Part shown: in pieces, positions 11,875 through 23,007 of the stretch
Layout: each line of letters begins with the position of its first letter
Position numbering within the stretch: position 1 is the stretch's first letter
NCBI GenBank assembly: GCA_011033025.1
Contig: WFMF01000174.1
Span: forward strand, 248,001-312,000
Source: Beroe forskalii
Lineage: Eukaryota; Ctenophora; Nuda; Beroida; Beroidae
Direction: 5' to 3'
Length of the DNA stretch: 64,000 nt
Notes under the pieces: generated by a model
Seen by the model: the letters and a program-made list of their open reading frames with translations, nothing else
Databases searched by the model: none
Told to the model about the DNA's origin: nothing
Position numbers and translations under genes: made by a program

Positions 11875-14800
11875 ATGGCAGATGAGTTCGCTGAGCATCT
11901 GCTCATCTCCTCCCTAGCACACATGTTTAAACAGCAAGGGTGGCATCAGGCTTCTCAGTCTGGTTTGTCTCTATTTTCAGAGCTTGCCAGGCACTATATT
12001 AGGAATATTGGGATCATCTCACTCAGATACTCTCTTCATGGTTGGTTGGTTTGTCAATTGTCTATTTGGGGTAAATTACTTGGGTAGTATTTTTATTCAT
12101 TTTGGTAGTCTTCGAAATTATGTTCTTTTGCCTACAAAAAGAGGCAGGTGCATGCTGTGTACCATGTAGATATAATATTCATTTATGTATTCATTTCTTC
12201 AGTGTAAAACAGTCCCTTAGATTTACAGTTTACAAATCTCAACAAGTGAAGTACATAACTTTGTTAAAATCTCAAAGAATTTTTAATATAATGTTGGCAT
12301 TTCAAGAACAGAGTTGGAGAAAAGTCATGTAGATTGATGTCTTGAAGAATTTTTCTTCGTGATATGAATACACTACATAAGTTATGAAAACTTCAATGTG
12401 AATCGTTTTCCTTGTATCCTCACAATTTCATTCATCAGCTGGAAGGTTTGACACAGACTTAGATGATCTTGGTAATGCCTTATCAGAACTTGGCATAAGT
12501 TTGCCTGAGCTCCAAAGATTTTGGTCAGAGACTGAACCACTTAGAGGACTGCCACAGGTTAACTTTAAAAATATTGTTAGGCATAGATTTACACCAAATT
12601 GGTACACCAATCACCACGACATAGTGTAATGTTCGTTGTTCTTTGCTCAGTTACTAGTATCATTGTTTAAATTCTGCCAATTCAACTCTGTCTATATGGT
12701 TGGGAAAGGTCAAATTCTTTCACTTTTAGATAGAAAATTAGATTGCCGTGTATCAGAGATCACATTTGCTTGCTCTGACGGCCTTTCTATCAAACCCTCT
12801 TATCATTGTACAATTGAAGTTCCATTTTATCAACTTTCAGGTATGCAATTTTCCTGCACAATTGCCTGTACAGTTGAACATCCCAGAAGTTCCTAATAAA
12901 GAAGCTTGTTATATTCCTGAGTATTTACCTGCACAGAAGGAGCCTCAGCCACCTCCTGTGCCAGGTTTGTATTCTACAAACTGATCGTGATTTTATCATT
13001 CTGAAGGATAGTTCAGGGGTGTAGAGGCTGTGCTATCCAGACCAAGAATGTTTATTTGAATTGAATTGAACTGTAATAATGTATGGTAGAGTGTTATCAA
13101 AATTGTCATATTATGAGTGATAAGCAAAAATTGTTTTTGAGCCATCAAGTGCTAATTTTTGCCACTTATATTTGTTGCTGCTCCCATTACCAAGTTCCAA
13201 GAACATTTATTAACATATTGCTCCTTCTTAATGTCATCAGTTCCCTTGGAGAATTATTGCTTCAATTTTTCATTGCTCTTACATAAAATTTTTTGTGTGG
13301 GCTTCATATAACAGGCCTAACTGTAGTTTTAAAGCAGTGTGATTTTTACACCACAATTAAATCCATTAGAGGGTGATAATTATAATTCAAATCTGTTTTT
13401 GGTTACATAAACAATGTTCATGAAATTTATTTTTTCAGAAAAACCAGAAAAAGAAGATACCCCAGTCGTCACTACGACAATCACTGACCATACTCCAGAT
13501 CCATTTGATGCAGCAGTTGCTGCTCCTGCTCCAACAGCACCCAACTTCCCCTTTGTTAACAAAACAGATTTGCCTGTTCCTAGTATTTCTAGTTGGGGTT
13601 TTCAACGAGTTAATATTGATACAAAAAAATCTTCGTCTCCACTGGAATGTACAGACACATCTGAAGCAAAACCTTCCACTCCACCAGACAATTTCCTGCT
13701 ATCAGAAAATTCAGATGACTTTGTATTTGCATCCAAGCATTATAAATCCATTGAAGATAAGAAGACCCCTAAATGTGATATTAAAGATGAAGGTGATGTG
13801 AGCAAGGCAGACGATTCAAATGTCAATGATACCTCTTGTATTCCTGAAACTTCTATCAATGATGCTACATTAGTTGAGAAAGACCCTGTTTCTGATTCTA
13901 AATTAGAAAATTCTAATCATGTACATTTGAATGCTTCTGAAGATGTTGTAATGGATGCACCATTGGTACTCCCACCCAGAACATCAACCCCATTAGTTAC
14001 CCCTAAAGAAAAGTCAAAAGTTGTTCAGAATGGATTATCTCTTTCAGTACCCTCACTGAAAGATTCACATGAGCCATTAGTGAAACCAGTTGAAGATTCT
14101 TCCGCCAAGTCTATTCCATCCACTGAAAAACCTATTTCAGCCACTGAAAATGACAAAAACCTTAAAACAAATGCCCCAAAGTCTAACTGTGTTCCAGAAC
14201 AGGATGTTGACGATTTCATAAATGATTTTGATTCTGATGGGTCTGGATTTGAAGATATGACTAGTAAAGAAAATGTGGAGCGCCTGATAAAACCTATCTC
14301 ACCCATGCCAAAACCTCAATCGCCTGTGATAAGTAACCTTGCAAAGTCCCCACCAAATAAAAGAAGAAAGTTGGATAGCCCTTCGTCATCACCCACTATC
14401 GACAGAACACTCCTTAAGAATCGACCTGATTTGATTAAGGAGGATGGTATTAAGAAGACTAAACCAGATTGCAAGTTAATTTCAAATTATCAGCCTTTAA
14501 ACAAGACCAGTCACAGTAAGCCTGTGAAGAATCACAAAAAGTCCAAGGCAAGCTCTATAAATGAATTGTCTAAGTCAAATTCTGACATTATAGACAACAA
14601 TCACAACCAGTCTCATAAAGTTCCTAAGAAGATAAAGAAGAAAGAAGTCTCTCAACCAATCGATCTGTTTAATGAGAGTCCTATAAAACTCACTGTGCCT
14701 AACAGTGAAAAGTCAAAGAGTTCTTCGGAAATTAAAGGAACTGCTGATTTCAAAAAAGATGTCGTTTTCCCTGTATCTGCTCAGAATTGTATCCAGAAAG

Positions 14801-17800
14801 TTGAGCCAATGAAAATTTCAATCCCTAAGAAAGAGACTGAAAGTGAAAAGGAAAAAGTTTCGAATGCAAAGAACTCAACAGCAGCAAAGTTTGATACCCT
14901 TAAAGTATCTGACATCAAAAAAGAGACAAAGAAGAATGATATTTCTACTAAATCATCCTCTAAGGAGACTTTGGATGAAAAAACGGTGAATCCTCTAAAG
15001 ATATCATTAAAAAATGTCAAAAACTCCAAATACAAATCAAAAAGTACAATAGATACTGAAGATGATCTGAGTTCCTTATCATCTGATTCACTTGAGGATT
15101 TCCGAGATCTGTTGCCCAAGAAGGTCAATAAAGTCAAAAAGTCTTCAGAGCATAAATCAAAAAGAACGTTCAAAACAAAAGCTGAACTTAAAAACCCATG
15201 GCCATCATCAATATCATCACCTAAGCAAGATATCGTTGTTGAGAAAGATTTGCAGCCATCTATCCCTCTCAAAGATGCTGATAAAAAGAAGAAATCTGGC
15301 AGTGTTACCACAAAAATAAAGATAGCAAAACCAGCTATGTCAGTATCCCCTCAATCAAATGCAGTGCCTCCTAAAACGACTGTGAAACTCAAACTACCTA
15401 ATCCTATATTGCATGATCCTCAAGAACAAAATTCTTCTGTATCTTCTGCAATCAGCCAACCATCATTGATGAAAGATGATACTTCAGAAAGGCCTTTACC
15501 AGAAGAGCCCACTGTCACAGCTGCGACTCTTAGAATTCCTAAGATTAAGATAAAAATCGGAGGAAGCCATGTTTCGAACGATGGACCTAGTTCGCCAAAC
15601 CTATCATTTTCATCTTCAATTTTAACCAATGCTGAAAGGCCTGTTGTCAAAGCAGAGAACTCAGATCCAGTGCCAGCGACAAAATCGATACCACCCTTAA
15701 AACTATCGGCACCACAGACCAAACCATTGGCTAGTTCGAAAGGGCAGAAAACTACTAAAACTCAAGAGACACTCTCTACTCCCAAATTAGTTCTCCCTGT
15801 GTCAAAGTCTCAACAAATCAAAGAGAACATAACATCTTCGGCATGTACTTCGTCAGACAATAAAAATGCTAAGAACCCGAAAGTATCTTTGCCGACTTCG
15901 ATCCCTGCATTGAAAATCAAGATTCCAGAAAAAGATCCCATCCCATTACAGGAAGTTGTATCAGAAACAAAATTACCTAAGGAAAAGAAGGAGAAGAAAA
16001 TAAAAAAGATAAAAGTTGAAAAGAAAGCTACGAAATCCGTTGAGAAGGCGTCTGCTAAGGTAATATTACATTAAAAGTTCACTGTTCAGTCCATTTAAAA
16101 ACTAATTCGTATTGGTGTCTTATGAGTAAGAGCTGGGATAAACAATGATTTTGCAGTGATTCAACCTCCAAATACGTTTTTATTTGATATTTATTTGATT
16201 GGGAAACCTGAAGAATGAGGAATATTTACCGATATTGTTTTATTTCACTGAAAAATTTTTTTGTTTCACTGAAAAAATTACAGGTCACAGCTAAAGAGAA
16301 AGTTAAAGTCATAGTGCCCCCTGAAATTCCCAGCCATACAGGTTAGTGAAAGCTTAATAAGGAGTTCGGTTGTCAGGTCTTAGTAAAATCTTGTAAATAA
16401 CTGAGCTGCAAATTTTTACTAGCTATATGATAGTCCTTATTTTTTACTTTGCTTCGTACACGAATAGTAACAGAAGACTTGAATCCAGAAACTTTTGCAA
16501 ATTTTAAGTGTTTTGCATGTTCCCAGATGCTTCACTCACTTTTCTACGTAACCATGTCTCCTCAGATGTAACAGTTTCGACTGAAGCGGAAGGTTTGGAA
16601 AGCACCTTGGTCAGTGAAACTGTGGTGTCAGAAACCGTCGCTCAGTCAGAGGTAACATATGTCGTGCCGTACTGATAAGTGCTTACTGATGACATGCAGT
16701 ACTGAGGAAGGGACATTTCACCTTCGACAATTGACCTTACAGCACCGTATCTCCTAAAATTTCACCTCTTAGGTTAGGGTAAGGGTCTGAGTTAGAGTAA
16801 CGTTAGGGTTATGAATAACTATCCGTTTAAATTCACTGTCGTTGAATAAAGCCTCCTATTTTCCCTCAGGATGCCGTCCCAATAAAGGTGTGGTATTGTC
16901 CCACCTGCATGTTGCCTGACGACGGATCCCCCATGGTGGGCTGTGATACCTGTGATGAGTGGTACCACTGGTAAGTCTCAAATACTCCTCAAGCACTTTC
17001 TCAGACATGAGACTTCTTTCTTGTATTACATAATCATTAATCAGCCAGGGGAGGAGACCTCACATACCCAGGATCCTTTAAATATTGGGTTTCCAAAGGT
17101 GTGGGCTCCATCATAGTGCGCTATGGCTACATAGTTTGAGGCAAACCCATGTCTAGGAGGCTACAGGTTCTGGCAAAATATACATCTCAATATTGAGTTT
17201 TAAACTTTTATTAAGCCCGCGTATCCAAAACGGATACATGGACTTCTATTCCTCTACTTGCCAGTCTCTATATTGCAGGCCGTACGTGGGTTTGGTACAA
17301 GCTCCCCCCTACTTGCCAGCCCCATTGCATTGAAACTATAACCCTGATGACCCATTTGCATGCCGTGTGTGGGTTTGGTATAAAAGTATAAGCCCCCCCA
17401 CCGCTGTTAACATGATCACCCCATTTACAGGCCGTGTGTGGGTTTGGTGCAAGCTTCCCCCCCCCTCTTTAAACCAGACCACCCCATTTGCAGGCCGTGT
17501 ATAGGTTTGGTATAAGCCCCCCCCCCACCGCTGTTTACATGATCACTCCATTTGCAGGCCGTGTGTGGGTTTGGTGCAAGCTTCCCCCCCCCCCTCTTTA
17601 AACCAGACCACCCCATTTGCAGGCCGTGTATAGGTTTGGTATAAGCCCCCCACCGCTGTTTACATGATCACTCCATTTACAGGCCGTGTGTGGGACACTA
17701 GCTTCCCCCCCTCTTTAAACCAGACCACCCCATTTGCAGGCCGTGTATAGGTTTGGTATAAGCCCCCCCCACCGCTGTTTACATGATCACCCCATTTGCA

Positions 17801-18552
17801 GGCCGTGTGTTGGTTTGGTTCAAGCTCCACCCTCCCGCTGTAAACCTGATCACCCCATTTGCAGGCCGTGTGTTGGTTTGGTGCAAGCCCCCCCCCGCTG
17901 TTAACATGATCACCCCATTTACAGGCCGTGTGTGGGTTTGGTGCAAGCTTCCCCCCCCTCTTTTAAACCAGACCACCCCATTTGCAGGCCGTGTATAGGT
18001 TTGGTATAAGCCCCCCCCACCGCTGTTTACATGATCACTCCATTTGCAGGCCGTGTGTGGGTTTGGTGCAAGCTCCGCCCGCTGTAAACCTAATCACCCA
18101 ATTTGCAGGCCGTCTGTGTGCTTGGTGCAACCCCCCCCCCCGCTGTAAACCTGATCACCCCATTTGCAGGCCGTATGTGGGTTTGGTACAAGCTTCCCCC
18201 CCCCCCCTGTAAACCTAATCACCCCATTTGCAGGCCGTGTGTTGGTTTGGTTCAAGCTCCACCCTCCCGCTGTAAACCTGATCACCCCATTTGCAGGCCG
18301 TGTGTTGGTTTGGTGCAAGCCCCCCCGCTGTAAACCTGATCACCCCATTTGCAGGCCGTGTGTTGGTTTAGTACTTAAGCTCCCCCCTCCCGCTGTAAAC
18401 CTGATCACTCCATTTGCAGGCCGTGTGTGGGTTTGGTGCAAGCTCCCCCAGAAAACATCGACTGGTACTGCCCTCCCTGCCTCAAACTAAAGAGCAAAAC
18501 GCCGTCCAAGGCTGGCCGGAAACCGGGTGCCAAGCGAAAACGCAAGACTTGA
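11875..18552 (+). CDS. TAF3: TAF3-like TFIID subunit 3 (histone fold + PHD finger), complete, 8 exons
   Basis: Exons by eye: 11875-12040, 12439-12557, 12841-12964, 13439-16059, 16284-16341, 16566-16651, 16870-16970, 18420-18552. Every junction is GT-AG, phases agree, and the total is 3408 bases (1135 residues; human TAF3 has 929). Residues 1 to about 85 match the TAF3 histone fold, which pairs with TAF10 in TFIID. The exon 4 middle is Ser/Lys/Pro-rich and disordered-looking, with a KRRKLDS nuclear-localisation-like motif near residue 443. Residues 1065-1112 form a C4HC3 PHD finger: VWYCPTC, PDDGSPMVGCDTC, WYHWPC, WYCPPC. The Trp before the first Cys and the Asp and Met positions used by TAF3 to hold H3K4me3 are kept, so it should read promoter chromatin. 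A basic tail (KRKRKT) ends the protein. Intron 7 is filled by the acceptor-derived minisatellite at 17262-18419. Confidence 0.93.
17262..18419 (+). repeat. Minisatellite of 18 copies of the TAF3 exon 8 splice acceptor and exon start
   Basis: Each unit (usually 57-69 bases) consists of a branch-like CTGATCAC, the acceptor CCCCATTTGCAG, and then a near-copy of the first ~30 bases of exon 8 (GCCGTGTGTGGGTTTGGTGC), ending in a C-rich run. Copies of the exon start lie at 17279, 17362, 17431, 17494, 17558, 17623, 17683, 17740, 17802, 17865, 17925, 17988, 18050, 18109, 18170, 18234, 18297 and 18355, with the real exon at 18420. All but the one at 17362 keep the AG. In the PHD frame, the copies I translated run into a stop within about one or two units. 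Confidence 0.93.
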
Positions 18553-19142
18553 GCCAGTTTTTAATATTATTTTTGTTTGTAAGCAGAGTTATAAATTCTA
18601 ATTAATAAGGTTAAATGAAGCCAGGTGAATGTGATTAGCAGCCTAATTAACCCTGTCATTCGCAGACCGCGCGCCTGTTCGTTTAACTTTTGTATTTTTG
18701 TGTCATTTTTATTATAGTGTCATCTTCTAGTTTTGTAAGTTTTCAATTTATTAATATACAACAGAGCTCAAATCTTTTTTCCATGGTTGTCACATAGAAA
18801 ACAGACTTTCGTATTTGAATTCTTGGAATGGTAATATTGGTAGCCGCGAAAAAAAACAAGATTGGCTTTCCTTTTTCTGTACTATACAAATTGCGGTATG
18901 GTTGTGGTGTTAAGATCAAGTCAACTAAGTAGCTGCTTCCTTCCCCGAGTTTACTACTTTCACATCCCCTCCAATCAGTAATCCTGCAAAAGCCAAAACT
19001 AACTTGTGGCCATTTTTAAATTTTTTTGTTCATTCTTTCAGAACGGGATGTTCTCTTACACAGGTGATTTAGTAATCCAAAAGATTTACCAAATTTACAT
19101 TTTACAAATTTAGTAACTATAAGCAGTCACTGCTCACAAATC
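18553..19142 (+). other. TAF3 3' flank, probable 3' UTR
   Basis: AT-rich sequence after the TAF3 stop codon. I saw no canonical AATAAA; variants such as AATATA near 18763 are possible signals. No reading frame of interest. Confidence 0.45.
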
Positions 19143-19420
19143 TTAACCCATATGTGTGCACATGCGTCGATCAAAAGATCCGTCGAAAGAATGCGCAAAT
19201 TTCAGCAAAAATTCAAAGCAAATTGAAACCTTGCGCGCGCACTGTAATTTGTGCGTTTTTTCGACGGGTCTTTCGATCGATCCATGTGCACACATACGCA
19301 TAATCACACGCCACGGTTGCTTATCAGACATTGTCTTCGGCGGACGCACGCGCACGCCGAAGGCGAGGGGGTCAGACAACGTCTGACAAACGGTTGCTGC
19401 ACGTCTGCCAATGATGTCGC
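19143..19420. repeat. Two adjacent inverted-repeat hairpins
   Basis: The first (about 19150-19305) pairs TATGTGTGCACATG and CGTCGATC...GATCCGTCGAAA on the left with the complement on the right, ending in CATGTGCACACATA. The second (about 19328-19398) pairs GTCAGACAACGTCTGAC-type arms around CTTCGGCGGACGCACGCGC. Arms rich in GTC(A/G)GAC recur at 50440-50550. These look like short foldback repeats. Confidence 0.6.
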
Positions 19421-19469
19421 TAGCCCCCTAATCCTATCAACTCTGAGTTTTTACTCCAATAATTCCCAG

Positions 19470-19624
19470 GATTAACGAAAGCACAGTGCGAAGTTCTTAT
19501 AGAGAACCACCACGTGTACCTCCTGAAGTCTGGTAGAATTAGCATCTGCGGGATTACAGAGGATAACGCGAAGTACGTGGCACTTGCCATGAAGGATGCC
19601 ATTGAAAATGCTAAGGAAAACTGA
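19470..19624 (+). pseudogene. Orphan terminal exon of cytosolic aspartate aminotransferase
   Basis: A good acceptor (TTACTCCAATAATTCCCAG) precedes an open exon coding for about 50 residues that match the C-terminus of GOT1-type aspartate aminotransferase: LTKAQCEVLIENHHVYLLKS, then GRISICGITEDNAKYVALAM, ending KDAIENAKEN before TGA. It enters in phase 1 at the Gly of the TGL motif. No other GOT exon is visible, and TAF3 lies directly upstream on the same strand. It may be a duplicated or transposed gene end, the last exon of a gene that encloses TAF3, or an assembly join. The frame is intact, so it need not be dead. Confidence 0.75.
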
Positions 19625-20184
19625 TACTGACAATGAACTAGAGATTGTAGATGACATTGTTGTAGTTTGTGAATTCGTTGCGGCAATGTTTTTATCATCA
19701 TTCATAGTAAAATTATGTCGCAATCTTAAAATTCAATTTCAATGTTCATGATTGACATTTTGTCGTCCGATAAATTTTTTGGTTTGTTACGGTGGTTCCA
19801 TGCAATTTGTAATAATATTTGTTGATGCTTGTTTAATTCGTAATGTATACGTATTATTGTATATAATTCTATTCATTCAGAAAGATGAATATGGTGTCCT
19901 CATTGTTGAATACCCTGGTATCTCCCATGTAAATAAAAAAAACAATATATCCCTGTTTGGTTCGCGTGGCGCGCTTCCCCAGGGAAGCGCGCAAACAGGG
20001 CTATACGTGTTTGGCAACTGGTTAGGGGAACGTTGCGCGGCTCGCTTCCCGTTTGCTAAACACGTATTTGCCCTAACCAGTTCCTTTCCTAATAGTAAGG
20101 GATTGATCCATAACCCCCCGTGAACCAAATCCTCCCAAAGATGCCAGAACGGAATTCGGCAGTCCATAGGCCCAAGAACCACCA
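19625..20184. repeat. Non-coding stretch with GC-rich hairpins at 19960-20095
   Basis: After the GOT-like exon comes AT-rich sequence. Two nested hairpins follow: GCGCGCTTCCCC with GGGAAGCGCGC, and CTGGTTAGGG with CCCTAACCAG around an inner TTAGCAAACGGG-type arm. Related GC-rich, CACGTAT-bearing sequence recurs near 49740-50100. Confidence 0.5.
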
Positions 20185-21130
20185 AAAAAAAGTTGCCCAA
20201 GAAAATCCTTGGGGAACCTTGATTCTTCACCCCTTTTTTACCCACGCGTAGGGTAAAACTTTAAGAGGTCATATCTCTGCTTCCTCTTGAGATAGAGAGG
20301 TCAACGACCAGTCTAAAATGTGTGCAATGGTCACATTTGGTTGGGCGGGTCAAGGTTTGAAGTCTTTATCTCGAACCGTTTTCGAGATAATCCCCAAAAA
20401 CCCCTTTTTCGCTAAGCGCAAAGGGGTAAAAAAGTGGTACTGCTAAATTTGGCTCTACTGCAGGCAAATTGACCATTTTTGTAATTGTAGAAACGTTTCT
20501 GAGTCGCATATAGTCTAAAGTTGCACCGAAAAAAAGTTGCCCAAGGTATTCCATAAGGAACCCCCATTTTTACCCCTTTTTCGTACCCCCGCGTAAGCGA
20601 AAATTTGAAATTGGGATATCTCCACTTCCTTTTGAGATAGAGAGGTCAACGACCAGTCTAAAATGAGCGCAATGGTCATATTTAGTGGGGCGGATCAAGG
20701 TTTGAAGTCGTAATCTCAAACCGTTTTCGAGATAATCCCCAAAAAACCCTTTTTCGCTAAGCGCAAAGGGGTAAAACAGTGGTACTGCTAAATTTGGCTC
20801 TATGCTGCAGGTAAATTGACCATTTTCATGATTGGAGACACATTTCTGAGTCGTTTACAGTCTAAAGTTGCACCAAGAAAAAGTTGCCCAAGATATTCCA
20901 TAGGGAAACTCCATTTTAACCCCTTTTTCATACCCCTGCATGAGCGAAAATTAGAAATGTGGATATCTCGGCTTCCTTTGGCGATACAAAGGTCAGCAAT
21001 CAATCTAGAATATGTGGAATGAGCATATATTTGGTGGGGTAGAGCATAGTTTGAGGCCGCTTTTTCCATCGGCTTTGAAGATAATTGATCAAAATTCCAT
21101 TTTTCGTCACTTCTATGGAGTCAGCTAGAT
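20185..21130. repeat. ~348-base tandem repeat, nearly three copies
   Basis: Units start at AGTTGCCCAAG near 20185, 20535 and 20882. Each contains GACCAGTCTAAAATG, TCTCGAACCGTTTTCGAGAT (a hairpin) and CCCCTTTTTCGCTAAGCGC. The third copy is partial. A piece in the opposite orientation lies at 22806-23007. No coding content. Confidence 0.85.
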
Positions 21131-21471
21131 TTTCCATCATCCCTAATTAGTGCGATTAAAATGGTCTTATCAAGGCTTTTAAATTTAGAAATGGTTTCAA
21201 TAATGGCATAAACCATCGTGGGCTGTCAATCTATGATCAACGTCAAATTATTGGTTAATTATTAATGGTGGCCAATCCTGTATCCAATATCGATTAATCG
21301 TCGTTGACTTGCCCCAGTTATTGTTAATTTGGGTAATGCAAGACTAGTCACAATTAAATCCATTATTTGTTTGTGAAATACAAGTCAACAAAAAACCTAT
21401 ATAACTGTCAAATTTTTGCTGCTTTTAGTTATTGCTGGTTGTTGGTTTTTCTGTAATGTCAATAATTTTAG

Positions 21472-21778
21472 ATCTTCGTAATAAAATTGTTGACCTGAAG
21501 TGCGGGCAGAAGAAAACGAAAGCCATTCTTCACGAGCTCAGTGATTCGGAAAAAGCCTTGACAGTATTTATCTATAGCTTTCGCAGTGTGAGTTCAATAT
21601 CATAGACCTATTTTCTGCCAAATATTCTGTCGACTGTCAGTGTCCCTACAATTCCGGGACAATCCAGATGAATTGCACTCGTGGTTTAATCCAAAGAATG
21701 CGAAAAGTTGGAACTTTTTGTCTCGAGACACGAAGACAGCGTTCTTTAAGGAAGTTTTCACTTTTATTTCTTTCTCAG
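21472..21778 (+). CDS. Two possible exons of an unrecognised gene
   Basis: A candidate exon at 21472-21587 (acceptor AATAATTTTAG, donor GTGAGT) reads LRNKIVDLKCGQKKTKAILH and then ELSDSEKALTVFIYSFRS. After a 53-base gap, 21641-21778 is open in two frames; the more protein-like reads FRDNPDELHSWFNPKNAKSW. The first frame enters the second exon in phase 0, which favours the other frame, so the model is unsettled. I recognise no family. It may be a degraded element. Confidence 0.25.
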
Positions 21779-21987
21779 GTTAGTCTTTTTACTTATATGT
21801 TAGCCACTGTTCGCCCGAAGAAATGCATATCTTGCTTGTCTGTTTATTAGGAATTGTGTAATTATCGTTGTTTAGAAATGAAAACGATCCTGGAACACTC
21901 GAAACACACATTGTTCCATTTTTCGCTTGATCCACAACCTTTATAAATAAATAAACACGCACCTATCGGGTTCATTTAAGGATACTT

Positions 21988-22070
21988 CCCGAGGGATGTA
22001 TCCGATTTAGGCCCGAGCCCGTGGGGCGAGGGTCTAAACCAATATGGATCCGATCAGGCAAGTGTCTTTG
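21988..22070 (+). repeat. Dispersed repeat F, copy 1
   Basis: CCCGAGGGATGTATCCG, GAGCCCGTGGGGCGAGGGTC and CCGATCAGGCAAGTGTC occur in the same order as in the arms of the foldback element at 55845-55940 and 56095-56200, and in part at 63107-63161. This short dispersed family links the MAP4K intron element to other sites in the window. Confidence 0.7.
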
Positions 22071-22805
22071 TAGACTTCAGAGGGTTCTATGCTCAACTAC
22101 TACAGAATGGTTAAAATGCATCTTTACAGGGTTTCAGGATCAAACAGTTTGTGTACAATAGCATTGTCACATTGAAAGCAGCTGTCAAATTTTATAATGG
22201 ATGATGGCATTTTGCTCACTAGCAATCATCAAGTATTTTCTGTCAACATAACTTGGCATCGGTGGAAGTTTGCTCACAATGGATCTGTCTTTATAGCCTG
22301 GTCTGGTTTGTCTCGAATTGAAGTAGAAGGGCAATCCCCCAGCTCGTATCATAAGACACTCTACCCACCTTTGAAAAATGTGACCTTTAAAGCAGAGATT
22401 TTCCGAACTCAGACAAGGGGGAAACGAGATATAATTGGTTGGATATACCATGCTAACCACTCACTAGAGAATGACTATATGAGGATGACAGTCAATGAGG
22501 CGCAACTGATAAAAAGAAGCAATGCCAATGAAAACTCACATCTTTGTTTGGGCTTCGTTGGCAATCTTGATCGTTTTTATTGTGATTCTCTTTGCTGTCT
22601 GTATGAGAATTACGTTTAGAAACACTGTGTTTATTCAAACATCTACAGTATAAACAGAAGCAACTATCATTACCTTTGCTGATTACATTGTAAATGATAA
22701 TAATCTATGGCTTTGTTTACGAATCAAGGCTTCAGTTTTTTTTGAATCTTTTCTACAAATAGTACAACAAAAGTATTAAAATTTGCTGAGATTTCTAATT
22801 TTCGC

Positions 22806-23007
22806 TCATGCAGGGGTATGAAAAAGGGGTTAAAACGGAGTTCCCTATAAAATATCTTGAGCAACTTTTTCTTGGTGCAACTTTTGACTGTAAACGACTC
22901 AGAAATGTGTCTCCAATCATGAAAATGGTCAATTTACCTGCAGTATAGAGCCAAATTTAGCAGCACCACTTTTTTACTCCTTTGCGCTTAGCGAAAAAGG
23001 GGTTTTT
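22806..23007 (-). repeat. Fragment of the 348-base repeat, inverted
   Basis: The complement of part of the 20882-21130 unit and the preceding unit end: it contains GGGGTATGAAAAAGGGGTTA, CAATTTACCTGCAG and CGCTTAGCGAAAAAGGGG. It stops exactly where the inverted LINE copy B begins, so LINE B probably inserted into this repeat. Confidence 0.75.

Noticed and set aside
17262-18419. Regular ~62-base repeats that look like a CRISPR array at first sight.
   Set aside because: There are no unique spacers, the setting is an animal intron, and the repeats are copies of the exon 8 junction.
22197-22619. A 140-codon open frame.
   Set aside because: No family recognised, no codon bias I can judge, and frames of this size are expected by chance in 64 kb of AT-rich DNA.
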